DNA from: an uncultured Bacteroides sp.
Lineage (GTDB): Bacteria; Bacteroidota; Bacteroidia; Bacteroidales; Bacteroidaceae
Length of the DNA: 64,000 nucleotides
Assembly (NCBI GenBank): GCA_900755095.1
Contig: CAAEFE010000122.1
Location: forward strand, 1 to 64,000
Direction of reading: 5' to 3'
The position numbers and the translations under genes are program-made. Below are positions 34,356-43,248 of this stretch, one piece after another. The notes beneath the pieces were generated by a model. The model was not told the origin of the DNA. It saw nothing but the letters and a program-made list of their open reading frames with translations, and ran no database searches. The number at the start of each line of letters is the position of its first letter. The first letter of the stretch is position 1.

Positions 34356-34462
34356 AACACAAACAAAACAAACAATATTGGAGCGATTTTCACAAACAGC
34401 TTCCTTTTCTTAATCTATATTTCATAACACTTATTAGTTCTCTCTAATGTGAAAGTAATATT
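34310..34462 (-). ncRNA. Candidate small RNA upstream of the SWIM module
   Basis: A minus-strand TATTTTTG (34476-34469) would start a transcript near 34462 that ends at the strong terminator about 150 nt later. Only very short reading frames are inside (11 codons from an ATG, and a GTG frame that runs through the terminator hairpin), so an RNA is more likely than a protein. No known family was recognised. Confidence 0.4.
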
Positions 34463-34468
34463 TCACCG

Positions 34469-34476
34469 CAAAAATA
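34469..34476 (-). promoter_or_regulatory. -7 element TATTTTTG of the candidate small RNA
   Basis: TAnnTTTG match on the minus strand without a clear -33 half. Confidence 0.35.
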
Positions 34477-34790
34477 TTATTTCTCCATTACATATAAAAA
34501 AGCTATATAATTGTAGTTATAAAAAATAATTTATTTAGATATAAAGATCTATCTAAAACTATTAAGAATAATTTTTAATAATCGAATAATTCTTTATTTA
34601 TCAGCAATATACAGCAAACAATCATTTATACTGAAACAAAAAACAATCCATAAAAGCAAACACTGACTTTCGCATTCAAAACGCAAAAGCGAAGCAAACA
34701 ACCTAAAATATTTCACTTTATAAAATCACAATCCCAGCATCACAAACAGAGTAAACTACTCAACAACTTTCCATTCTGAGATTTAATTTC

Positions 34791-34798
34791 TATATTTG
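34791..34798 (+). promoter_or_regulatory. -7 element TATATTTG for the SWIM-protein operon
   Basis: TAnnTTTG match. It overlaps an in-frame TTG at 34796, so translation must begin downstream, at the ATG 34832. Confidence 0.5.
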
Positions 34799-34831
34799 GG
34801 AAATGTCCAACAAGCACTTATATATTTATCT

Positions 34832-36187
34832 ATGACCGATACTATTTCATATCAATACGCTGCTCCGTCTGTCTTACAACGTTCGTCTGATCAGGACGAA
34901 TTATTTCTGGCAAAATACAGTGAAATAGAAAAGAAAGAAGCTCCCTGTTTCTTTTGGGGGAAGCTGACACAACCTTATATGACGGCACGCTGCCTCATTG
35001 CGTTGTCCAACGTAGTACAATCCAGTTTTAATCTGACTCCTGCCCAGCTTTCCATGCTGAAAGACCCGATTGTGACGGCAGGAAATGAACGTTTACGCTT
35101 CGAAGGATTTTCGAATTGTGCAGGTGTATATGCCAGAGTCGACGTACTGCCCGACGGACACGACGGAGAGTTCCTGGAGAACGGAACAACGAATGTTGAC
35201 TTCAATGCCGGTATGATTTCTGCACTGGGAAGCATCAGCAAACAAGAAAAAGTAGTGATGTCAGTCGGACCTAAGGAGGTAGGGCTTTACAATAAAGGTG
35301 AAAAAGTAATAGAACGCAAAGTACCGCTGCCCGTAAAATGGATAAAGGGGCTGACCACGGTACAGATTTACCAGTCTGTTGCCGAACGGATGTATTCGTT
35401 CAATCGCATACAGACTTTGCAACTCTTTCAGACACTCCCCAAAGGAACCGTGAAATGTGACTATTATTTGGTGATGCGCGGACAAAAACCGGCCTTTTCA
35501 CCGGTGAAAAGTCTGAATGCCGTTTGTATCGGAGGGGTACATCGTCTGCGCCTGCTCGAACCCCTGTTGCCGTTTGCCGACGAGCTGAGAGTCTTTGTCC
35601 ATCCGACGATGCAATCGACCATCTGGCAACTCTATTTCGGTCCGGTTCGTTTCAGCCTTTCCCTGTCGCGGGAATGCTGGCGCGGATTCTCCGGAGAAGG
35701 TGCGGCATTGGACGCCCTGCTTGAGGACGTTCCGGAGAAATGGATAGAAGCGATGGATAAATACAGTTACGCCAACCAGCAGTTCAACCCCACTCTTTTC
35801 GCTATTGAGGAGCACATTGATCTCGATAAGGTGGATTCTCTGTCTGCACGACTGGCAGCTATGGGGTTACTGGGCTTCGATCTGGATGATAATAGTTTCT
35901 TTTATCGTCGCCTGCCCTTTAAGACAGAGCGTATCCTGAGCCTCAATCCGCGTATGATAGCTGCCGAGAAGTTATTGGAAGAAGAGAAAGTGGAAATTAT
36001 ATCAAATGACGGAAATCGGACCGAAGCACGTGTCGCTGGGAGCGGAGGAGTAAGACATACGGTTATTCTGGACAGGGAAAGTGAGAAAGAACGCTGCACC
36101 TGTACCTGGTTTAGCGGCAATCAGGGAGAACGGGGAGCCTGCAAACATATTATAGCAGTCAAAAAACGAGTACAATGGAAGAACTGA
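34832..36187 (+). CDS. SWIM zinc-finger protein
   Basis: Cytoplasmic protein of 451 residues with a SWIM zinc finger at its C-terminus: Cys422, Cys424, Cys437 and His439 in the C-x-C-x12-C-x-H pattern (CTCTWFSGNQGERGACKH). SWIM fingers bind DNA or protein. The N-terminal 400 residues form an unrecognised region that starts SYQYAAPSVLQRSSDQDEL and includes FFWGKLTQPYMTARCLIAL, a pattern seen at the start of other bacterial SWIM proteins. The start at 34832 is set by the promoter element at 34791-34798. Its end overlaps the next gene by 13 bp, so the two are probably translationally coupled. Bacterial SWIM proteins often sit beside large proteins of unknown function; the role here is unknown. 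Confidence 0.88.
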   Translation: MTDTISYQYAAPSVLQRSSDQDELFLAKYSEIEKKEAPCFFWGKLTQPYMTARCLIALSNVVQSSFNLTPAQLSMLKDPIVTAGNERLRFEGFSNCAGVYARVDVLPDGHDGEFLENGTTNVDFNAGMISALGSISKQEKVVMSVGPKEVGLYNKGEKVIERKVPLPVKWIKGLTTVQIYQSVAERMYSFNRIQTLQLFQTLPKGTVKCDYYLVMRGQKPAFSPVKSLNAVCIGGVHRLRLLEPLLPFADELRVFVHPTMQSTIWQLYFGPVRFSLSLSRECWRGFSGEGAALDALLEDVPEKWIEAMDKYSYANQQFNPTLFAIEEHIDLDKVDSLSARLAAMGLLGFDLDDNSFFYRRLPFKTERILSLNPRMIAAEKLLEEEKVEIISNDGNRTEARVAGSGGVRHTVILDRESEKERCTCTWFSGNQGERGACKHIIAVKKRVQWKN

Positions 36188-39021
36188 AACACGAATTGGA
36201 GAAACTAGCCAAAACTTATGTGGATACTCCGGAGAAAGAAGAAAAGATATTGATTCCTTTTATCAAGCGATTATTAGAACTCCCGATGAAAGAAAGACGG
36301 AAAGTGATTCCAACTATCGGAGAACTGCAATATGAAAGAGGAGAAGGTTGGATGACTTGCTGCGACCCTGCCCGAAGGCGTTTTCTTGCCGCAATTGAGT
36401 TTATAAGTGCCAATAAACGTGAGATGACCATGGCATACGAAATAGATTTTGAGCTACTCTGCAAACTGCTCCAGCTTTACCGCCCCACTTGGTTATCCGA
36501 CTTCATTAATGGTAATCACTCATTCTATAACTTCAACCTAAACTATCAAGAACTCATGCAGCTCGTAGATTTGGGGTATATAAAAGAGCTTTCTCCGAAG
36601 CTCTTGGGACAAATGGTCCCCTGGCTGATCAGAATAAGATCTTCCAACAGCAAAGAAGAAGAGACTTTCGACAGCAGCCCACTGCTGAAACGGGAAATCA
36701 CCTTAAAAGAGCATATTTGGTACGTCTTCGAATATGAATCAAATCTCGGCTACCTGGACGATTGCGCCAAGCGTGCTTATACAGAAGGGATTACGGTGCA
36801 GGACGAAAGTTTCAGCGCAATTCTCTATCGTTTCTCGCTCGACGGACATCTGGACAGAAACCGGCTTCTGCGAGCAACACTTTCCACCTTCAACCGAAGT
36901 TTTAAAAAAGACATGGTAAATTGGTTTGCCGGACTCTTTGAAGAATTGCAGCCAAGGGCGGAAGAACTCATATCCCTGCAAGAGGAAATCATGCAAGTGT
37001 TCACCTCTCCATACACCAAACCGGTGAATGTGATGTTACAACAACTAAAAAAGATTGCCTCCGAAGGCGGGTTCCACTATCAGGAGTTTATCGAGCGTGC
37101 GACTACTCTTTTCTTTTCCAGTCCCAAAAACTCATTGCTCACTATTTATTCCATTTTTGAGCAGATCGTTACCGGGCACCCCGAAATGAAAGAAGCATGT
37201 TGCATCCCACTCTGCCAACTATTCCTGAAGAAAGATGAAAGCCTGCAAAAGAAAGCTGCCAGCTTTATATCAAAATACGGAGACGCATCCTCTTCTACAT
37301 TGCAAGAGGCATTGCTATCTTACCAACCCGAGATGTTCCAGAGCGTACAGGATATACTTGTTTCTTTCATGAAGCAGCCTGCGGAAGAAGCCGGCCTTCC
37401 CGAAACAACCTTCCAAGAAAAGGTTCGTATTTGTTGGGAAGACAACCGCATCCCGTTTCCTGCCAATAAAGAAGATTTTCTGTTCCAGCTCAGCCGCCTG
37501 TTCGACATGAATGAAAGTTGGGAAACAGACACAGCGATTGCCGCCCTCATCGCCTTCCATCCTCAGTTGGATGAAGAAGATTTCAGCCGGATGGAGCCTG
37601 TATTCCAACGGGCAGCCAACATCATTATCAATAGTTGGGCGGTATACGAGAACTTTCTTGCCACTTTCCTGCTGGAATATCAACGTTTATGGACACAAAA
37701 AGACACTGCCAACCAAGGATTCCTAAGTAAGCTCTTTACCCGCCTGGAAGAAAGACTTAAAGGAATAGACGCAAACAGAGGAGCCTACGACGAACGTGCT
37801 TTCAAGCGTCTTGCAGACTGGCAGCCAACTTACAGCAATAGAACCTGTTTTGAACCTATCAAACAATTGTGGCTGGAAGTAATCCATAAAATCCAAAAAG
37901 GCGACTCATTACCTTTACTCTCTACTCCGACACATAGCCCGGCATACATCCAGAGCACCGAACTTATACGACGGCTCGCCGTTTATCAGGAAGCGAATGT
38001 AAAGCCTTGTTCATGGGACTTTCAGCTGGCCATAGCACGCTGCGCTTTAGAAGACAAGGAAGAAGCCATTGCTGTCGCCCGGCAATTATTAAATAATGAA
38101 TATCTGCATCTTTGTCTCTTTTTATTAGATAAAGAGACTCAGCCCGAACCACCGTACAATCATCCATCTGCCTGGCTTGCAGCCGGACTGGTGAAAGAGC
38201 CGGATACAGAATTTGAAGCATTCAAAAACTTCTCCTGCAACACGCTGCCCCACAACTACCTGACAGGAAATTATGGCTGGAAAGAACCGGCACAGAAAGA
38301 AAATCAATATGCAACAGATACACGTCTGCTCCAGCTCGATTTCTACAAGTGGCATGAGTATGCAGAACACAACAGCCACCAGCTTTGGCAAGAACATCTG
38401 GTCATCAACAGCAGATACAATATAGGCGATTCCGACTATATGGAACGTCTGTTCAGCTTCTTCCCCAACCAACCGGAACCACTGGTTGCACAAATCATCA
38501 ACTGCTACATGGACTTCGGCTCACCGCAGGAAGAGAGCAAACGCAGTGTAGCCAATGCTTTACGTATGTTATTGTCTTTTCACTGTCCGCTTCGGGAGAT
38601 GAGTTTACTGTTGCTGGGCGGAGGCCTGCTTTTTGTTGACAAAACCGTCCGTTCATACGCTGCGGAGCTATGGGTGGAAGGCATCGCTAACAACAGAATA
38701 GACAATCACCGGCTAGGAGAAATAGTAGCACGAATTATCAATATGGGCATTGTTCCGCTAAAACGCTTCACCACAGAAGTGTATGAAAGCATATACAAAC
38801 GAAGCACCTTTCACAATCAACAACTGGAAGAGTTACTCACTGTATTGATCGGCGGATTGCCCGACAATCCGGTCACCGGACAAAAACAGTTACTCGAACT
38901 CTACGCGGAAGTGCTTCGCATGAACGGTCATTGCGTAACGGACGAAAAAGTCCGCAAACGCCTGGAAATGTGGAAAAAGAATGCTAATCTAAAAAAAGTA
39001 GTTACTGCATTAGAAAGGTGA
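36175..39021 (+). CDS. Large repeat-type protein of unknown function (DUF6493-like), paralog 1
   Basis: Cytoplasmic protein of 948 residues with no signal peptide or membrane segment. Mostly helical, with HEAT-like stretches (about 250-400, KPVNVMLQQLKKIASEGG and RDESLQKK-type repeats in which the first residue here is Lys). Conserved landmarks shared with the next gene are LKEHIWYVFEYE, NWFAGLFEEL, LLSTPTHSPAYI, a tryptophan/tyrosine-rich part around residue 700, RSYAAELWVEGI and the end VTDEKVRKRLEMWKKNANLKK. I assign it to the DUF6493-type family from memory. No enzyme motif was found. Its ATG lies inside the SWIM gene's 3' end (13-bp overlap). Confidence 0.8.
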   Translation: MEELKHELEKLAKTYVDTPEKEEKILIPFIKRLLELPMKERRKVIPTIGELQYERGEGWMTCCDPARRRFLAAIEFISANKREMTMAYEIDFELLCKLLQLYRPTWLSDFINGNHSFYNFNLNYQELMQLVDLGYIKELSPKLLGQMVPWLIRIRSSNSKEEETFDSSPLLKREITLKEHIWYVFEYESNLGYLDDCAKRAYTEGITVQDESFSAILYRFSLDGHLDRNRLLRATLSTFNRSFKKDMVNWFAGLFEELQPRAEELISLQEEIMQVFTSPYTKPVNVMLQQLKKIASEGGFHYQEFIERATTLFFSSPKNSLLTIYSIFEQIVTGHPEMKEACCIPLCQLFLKKDESLQKKAASFISKYGDASSSTLQEALLSYQPEMFQSVQDILVSFMKQPAEEAGLPETTFQEKVRICWEDNRIPFPANKEDFLFQLSRLFDMNESWETDTAIAALIAFHPQLDEEDFSRMEPVFQRAANIIINSWAVYENFLATFLLEYQRLWTQKDTANQGFLSKLFTRLEERLKGIDANRGAYDERAFKRLADWQPTYSNRTCFEPIKQLWLEVIHKIQKGDSLPLLSTPTHSPAYIQSTELIRRLAVYQEANVKPCSWDFQLAIARCALEDKEEAIAVARQLLNNEYLHLCLFLLDKETQPEPPYNHPSAWLAAGLVKEPDTEFEAFKNFSCNTLPHNYLTGNYGWKEPAQKENQYATDTRLLQLDFYKWHEYAEHNSHQLWQEHLVINSRYNIGDSDYMERLFSFFPNQPEPLVAQIINCYMDFGSPQEESKRSVANALRMLLSFHCPLREMSLLLLGGGLLFVDKTVRSYAAELWVEGIANNRIDNHRLGEIVARIINMGIVPLKRFTTEVYESIYKRSTFHNQQLEELLTVLIGGLPDNPVTGQKQLLELYAEVLRMNGHCVTDEKVRKRLEMWKKNANLKKVVTALER

Positions 39022-39168
39022 TAAGTAATAGGTAACAGGTAATAAGTAATAGGTAATATTGCTTGGTATCAGTTTTTTATCATTTCAGGTGATCTTAATT
39101 GATTTAAAGTAGACTAATTTATAAACACGGATATTGTTATCATATATCCTTCAATCAAAATTATAACC
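39022..39168. repeat. Gap with a 21-bp-spaced direct repeat
   Basis: ATAAGTAATAGGTAA occurs at 39021 and 39042 directly after the stop codon of paralog 1. The rest of this 147-bp gap shows no terminator hairpin, so readthrough to the next gene is possible. The spacing is 21 bp, not the 22 bp of the arrays elsewhere. Confidence 0.5.
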
Positions 39169-42072
39169 ATGACTGCACTAGAAACACAGCTTACCGAGAT
39201 AGTAGAAAAAGAGCAAGGGCAGAAGATCATTCCTTTTCTGCAGAAACTGACACAGGAGGAGCGGAAGAGCCTCATCCCTTGCCTCAGCCGGTTGGAAGAA
39301 TACTATAATAAGTTTGTCCAGCTGGAAGAAAGGACATATGGTACGCGTGCCACGTCGGGCCAGCATCACATTATTGATCTTGCCGCCCTTGTGATATTTC
39401 CCCTCAAGGAATTTCGCAAACACGAATGGGGGATAAACACAGCGCATCTGAACGAGATAGCCGCATGGCATATTCCCACGTGGCTGGACAGTTATTTCGT
39501 TGAAGGTGAAGGTAAGGAGTTCGGAGGCTTCTACAATATGGACTATGAGATATTGATGGACTGGATAGAAAGGGGAATTCTCACCGTTTCCCCCTCTCCA
39601 CAGACGATAGCAGGTTATCTGGTTAACTATATCCACACTACCCCCGTATTAGAAAAGCGGGATATTACAATCAACGAGCACATCTGGTATTTGTTTGAAT
39701 ACGACTGCGGGCAAAACTGGCACGCCAATCCGGCCAAAGGATATCCTTATTATACATTCCAGCACTTCACCGAGAACGGAAAGTTAGACCGTATGCGTGT
39801 ACTGAAAGAGTCTTTGCTGGCAATCAACCGGAACTTCAACAAGAACCTGTGCAGCTGGTTTGCCGGTATGTTTACGGCACTCAATCCCAGCGTTGAAGAA
39901 CAACTGACATTGCAGCCGGAAATGTTTGCCGCACTATCTTCTCCCCATAGCCGTCCGATCAATATCATCCTCGGTCTTCTGAAGAATCTGTGCAGCCATC
40001 CACGGTTCCTGACAGATGATTTTCTGGATCAGACCACTGTCCTCTTCGCTTCGGACGTAAAAGCTGTCCATCAAAACACGCTGGGAGTTCTCAGCAAACT
40101 GGCGAAAGAGAAAAAAGAATATCATGATGCCATCTGTTGCGCTGCCACACAAGGGTTGATGAGTCGCGACGAATCTACTCAGAACAAGATAGTGAAACTG
40201 ATTCAAACATTTGGAGAAACAGAGTCGCCCACATTGAAAGAAGCACTCTCTGCTTATGCAGAAACAATGCTGACCAGCACTAAAAAAGAGTTGGCAGCTT
40301 ATCTGAAAGACAATGTTTCAGATGCTTTATCTACCGATAAAGTCTTGCTGACTACTCTTGACGAGCAGGCAAATGTCGCCTCCTTCGACTATGAACCGAT
40401 GCCACCCATCCTTCGGGAAGACAACCGGATACAGGAAATTACTTCCATCGAAGACCTGCTATTTCTGGCCAGCCAAATACTAGATTCCAATGAGCTATAC
40501 CACTTCGACCTTTTCCTGAATGCGTTGGTAGAATGGAATGAGCAACTGGAAGCGAAACATATCACCCAATGGACACCTGTTCTTCAACGTGCCTATAAGT
40601 TACTTATCAATGGCGGAAGTTCACGCAACGGAATATTGGATTCTATGATGGCAACGTTCCTTATCGACTATGCAAAACTATTAATCAAGCGTTTCCCCAT
40701 AGAAGCAAAAGAACTGAGCACCCTGCACGAGAAAATGGTGCAGAAAGACGAACTTCAGAAAGGTCAGTGGAGATATCGCAATCTGCAGAAAATAACCATC
40801 CGCCAGAAGAGTAATAAAAGAACGGAATTACCTATTCACAAACAATTACTGTGCCGGACATTAGACCTTTTGGAAAGCAACGAGAACCGACTTCCCATGC
40901 TATCCACTCCTACGCATACGCCTGCATTTATTGACCCCATAGTTCTGATAAAAAGACTCGGACAATATCAGCAGGCCAATGCCGAGCCGGACGATATGGA
41001 TATGCAGATAGCCCTGTCGAGGATGGCATTGAATGATTATCCCTCGCAAGACCTTCCGACTGTCCTTCAGGAATTGGAAGGGGAATACCAAAATTTGTTT
41101 TCCTTCTTGATGGGAGCAAAAGATGCAGTTCCACAAGCTCCCTTCGCCCACCCTTCATGGTGGATGACAGCAGGATTGATCAAATCACCGGAGACGGTTT
41201 ATACTGAATTTAAAGATTTCTCTTATAGCAAAAGCTCACGCGAATTTCTGACGGGAAACTTCTCATGGTGGACTTTCCAAACGCCTCATTCATATACTGA
41301 TTATCACAACAAAGTGGTCAACTGGACATCTTCAACCCTTAGTTTCAATGTTCCGGAAGGAGAGAACATCCACATCGTCAACAAAGGAAAGTATGATGAG
41401 AGAGTGAATTATCACTCGTATGACCCGCATCCGCTACTGGTGGAAATGTATTCACAGATAGAACGTTATGACGATATACAAAACGATCTGCCCCGCCTTG
41501 TATGGCTAGCTCCCAATACACCGGAACCATTGTTTGTATGGTGCATCCGCTGTGCCATTTATGATCCGATGCTAAATGAAGTGAGAGAAGTTGGTATCAC
41601 CCAAGCCACTATAGAGGCACTTCACCAATTAAGGCACGAATGGCATGAGACCTCTTATCTGCTGGAAGCGAGTTGTATGCTGGTAGCCGACAAGACTTCC
41701 CGTTCTTATGCCGCCGGAATATGGACGGACCGTGTCAACACAGGATGTATAGACAGTGCACGTATCGGCAGGATACTGGGTTCGCACCAACGTACCGGAT
41801 GGGGACCTCTGAAAAGACTTACCGACTTGATACAACAGCAAATGATAAACGTCAGCCCACTACACAACCGGGAACTGGAGCTGCTACTTACATCACTGAT
41901 TGCCGAACTTCCGGAACAGCCTGTCAAGGAACTGAAGAAGCTGCTGGAAATATATTCGGAACTGCTGTCTGTCAATAACAGCAGAGTAACGGATGAACGT
42001 ATTCTGCAACTACTCGAAATATGGAAGAATACGGCCAATCTAAAAAAAGTAATAGTCAGTATCAACCGCTGA
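39169..42072 (+). CDS. Large repeat-type protein of unknown function (DUF6493-like), paralog 2
   Basis: Cytoplasmic protein of 967 residues, clearly a paralog of the preceding gene along its whole length. Matching blocks are INEHIWYLFEYD, SWFAGMFTAL, SPHSRPINIILGLLKNL, SRDESTQNKI, MLSTPTHTPAFI, DKTSRSYAAGIWTDRV and VTDERILQLLEIWKNTANLKK. Identity looks moderate, so the duplication is old. It is helix-rich with repeated leucine-rich segments, as in HEAT/ARM scaffold proteins. No nuclease, ATPase, zinc or transmembrane motif was seen. With the SWIM protein it makes a three-gene unit; a DNA-associated or scaffolding role is a guess from the SWIM partner only. Confidence 0.8.
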   Translation: MTALETQLTEIVEKEQGQKIIPFLQKLTQEERKSLIPCLSRLEEYYNKFVQLEERTYGTRATSGQHHIIDLAALVIFPLKEFRKHEWGINTAHLNEIAAWHIPTWLDSYFVEGEGKEFGGFYNMDYEILMDWIERGILTVSPSPQTIAGYLVNYIHTTPVLEKRDITINEHIWYLFEYDCGQNWHANPAKGYPYYTFQHFTENGKLDRMRVLKESLLAINRNFNKNLCSWFAGMFTALNPSVEEQLTLQPEMFAALSSPHSRPINIILGLLKNLCSHPRFLTDDFLDQTTVLFASDVKAVHQNTLGVLSKLAKEKKEYHDAICCAATQGLMSRDESTQNKIVKLIQTFGETESPTLKEALSAYAETMLTSTKKELAAYLKDNVSDALSTDKVLLTTLDEQANVASFDYEPMPPILREDNRIQEITSIEDLLFLASQILDSNELYHFDLFLNALVEWNEQLEAKHITQWTPVLQRAYKLLINGGSSRNGILDSMMATFLIDYAKLLIKRFPIEAKELSTLHEKMVQKDELQKGQWRYRNLQKITIRQKSNKRTELPIHKQLLCRTLDLLESNENRLPMLSTPTHTPAFIDPIVLIKRLGQYQQANAEPDDMDMQIALSRMALNDYPSQDLPTVLQELEGEYQNLFSFLMGAKDAVPQAPFAHPSWWMTAGLIKSPETVYTEFKDFSYSKSSREFLTGNFSWWTFQTPHSYTDYHNKVVNWTSSTLSFNVPEGENIHIVNKGKYDERVNYHSYDPHPLLVEMYSQIERYDDIQNDLPRLVWLAPNTPEPLFVWCIRCAIYDPMLNEVREVGITQATIEALHQLRHEWHETSYLLEASCMLVADKTSRSYAAGIWTDRVNTGCIDSARIGRILGSHQRTGWGPLKRLTDLIQQQMINVSPLHNRELELLLTSLIAELPEQPVKELKKLLEIYSELLSVNNSRVTDERILQLLEIWKNTANLKKVIVSINR

Positions 42073-42115
42073 AAATCCGGATAAATCACAGAAGAAGGTG
42101 TGCCGGTATTCAGAC

Positions 42116-42123
42116 TATATTTG
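42116..42123 (+). promoter_or_regulatory. -7 element TATATTTG directly before repeat array D
   Basis: TAnnTTTG match ending 1 bp before the first repeat unit, so a transcript starting near 42130 would consist of the repeat array and then the VanX-like gene. Confidence 0.4.
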
Positions 42124-42124
42124 C

Positions 42125-42256
42125 ATATAGGGTATAGTTACCGTTCATGCAGGGTATAGTAACCTAACATGCAGGATATATATGTCCAACGTACAGGGGA
42201 TATATATCCAACACGCAGGGCATATATGTCCAACGCGCAGGATATATAGATCCAAC
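42125..42256. repeat. 22-bp-period array D (6 perfect-length units, CATATATG core)
   Basis: Six contiguous 22-bp units start at 42125, 42147, 42169, 42191, 42213 and 42235, with no length variation. Consensus features are CAGG near the start, a dyad such as GGATATATATGTCC or GGCATATATGTCC in the middle and CCAAC at the end. The first two units carry GGGTATAGTWACC instead. The array lies between paralog 2 and the VanX-like gene. It is the most regular array in the window and shares its core with array A. Confidence 0.9.
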
Positions 42257-42303
42257 AAACAGCGTAAAAAAGGCTTTTTATTGGTGCTAAATTCAAAAAG
42301 AAG

Positions 42304-42311
42304 TATCTTTG
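42304..42311 (+). promoter_or_regulatory. -7 element TATCTTTG for the VanX-like gene
   Basis: TAnnTTTG match about 23 bp upstream of the start region, followed by the ribosome site AAAGGAG (42325-42331). Confidence 0.55.
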
Positions 42312-42333
42312 GCACACAAAACCCAAAGGAGTA

Positions 42334-43212
42334 ATGATGATGCTGAAATATAGTTTATCTGTCTTTTGCTTTCTGCTGGCAGGGTATTCCTGTGTACCGG
42401 GGCATAAGGAGACGAAGACATCTGCAAAGGTCGAAACAACGTGCACAGACTCTATATGCGCAGGACCCGGAGATATAAGCCCCGAAGGTACAGCATCCGA
42501 CTGTATATCCTTTGCTCATGCGGACTCCATTGATGCAGATTCTATTTATACATCCCCCTCGCAGAAAAATGAATCCGCCAGCACACTGGTTCCAAAACAT
42601 CAGAAAAGCCCGATGGCTCTTTACATGGATTCTCTGGGACTAATAAATATAGCGGAGCTGGACAACAGCATCGCCATCAGCCTAATGTACACAAAAGCGG
42701 ATAACTTCACCGGAGAAATTCTTTATGACAACCTGTCCGAAGCCTATCTGCATCCTCATGCGGCGTATGCCCTCTTAAAAGCACAAGAAGCACTGAAGGC
42801 ACTGCATCCATCTTACAGTCTCATTATTTACGACGCTGCACGTCCGATGTCCGTACAGAGAAAAATGTGGGATGTGGTCAAAGGAACTTCCAAATACAGA
42901 TATGTCTCCAACCCCAACCGTGGAGGCGGACTTCATAATTACGGCCTGGCGGTAGACATCAGCATTCAGGACTCGCTGGGGCGACCGTTGCCTATGGGCA
43001 CAAAGGTCGATCATCTTGGAGTAGAAGCGCACATCACCGAAGAAGGCGAACTGATACGCAACGGAAAAATCACCAAAACAGAACGTCAGAACCGGATATT
43101 ATTGAGGAAAGTAATGAAAGCCGCCGGATTCCGTGCATTGCCCAGCGAATGGTGGCATTTCAACTTCTGCAGCCGAGAAGAAGCCCGGAAGAAATACAAC
43201 GTAATACCATAA
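42334..43212 (+). CDS. VanX/DdpX-type D-Ala-D-Ala dipeptidase (M15D), lipoprotein
   Basis: Envelope zinc metallopeptidase of 292 residues. A lipoprotein-like signal ends AGYSC at about residue 20, followed by a low-complexity linker to about residue 85 and the M15D domain (about 100-290). The zinc ligands are His201 and Asp208 in GGGLHNYGLAVDI and His275 in EWWHFNF, with catalytic Glu272. The DAARPMSVQRKMWD segment is usual for VanX and DdpX. It probably cleaves D-Ala-D-Ala released from peptidoglycan; a resistance role is unlikely because no vanH/vanA-type genes are near. Three ATGs follow each other (42334, 42337, 42340); the last is best spaced from AAAGGAG. The next gene starts 36 bp later. 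Confidence 0.9.
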   Translation: MMMLKYSLSVFCFLLAGYSCVPGHKETKTSAKVETTCTDSICAGPGDISPEGTASDCISFAHADSIDADSIYTSPSQKNESASTLVPKHQKSPMALYMDSLGLINIAELDNSIAISLMYTKADNFTGEILYDNLSEAYLHPHAAYALLKAQEALKALHPSYSLIIYDAARPMSVQRKMWDVVKGTSKYRYVSNPNRGGGLHNYGLAVDISIQDSLGRPLPMGTKVDHLGVEAHITEEGELIRNGKITKTERQNRILLRKVMKAAGFRALPSEWWHFNFCSREEARKKYNVIP

Positions 43213-43248
43213 ACAAGTCCACCATATAACGCCGAATATAAACAACCT

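Larger units (their letters stand above)
33938..34831. other. 894-bp intergenic region, non-coding
   Basis: Besides the large inverted repeat (34107-34310) it contains a minus-strand terminator (34310-34355) paired with a minus-strand promoter element (34469-34476), an AT-rich stretch (34480-34790) with the dyad TTTAGATA...TATCTAAA near 34536-34559, and the promoter of the SWIM gene at its end. The remaining bases, including 33938-34106, show nothing recognisable. Confidence 0.6.

Noticed and set aside
34500..34790. Replication origin or plasmid-type iterons in the AT-rich stretch
   Set aside because: Only scattered short dyads were seen, with no DnaA-box clusters and no replication gene nearby.
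42125..42256. CRISPR array
   Set aside because: Units are contiguous 22-bp repeats without unique spacers, and no cas genes are near. The same holds for the other 22-bp arrays.
42334..43212. Vancomycin-resistance function for the VanX-like gene
   Set aside because: No vanH, vanA or vanRS-type genes are nearby and the protein is a lipoprotein; peptidoglycan turnover is more likely.
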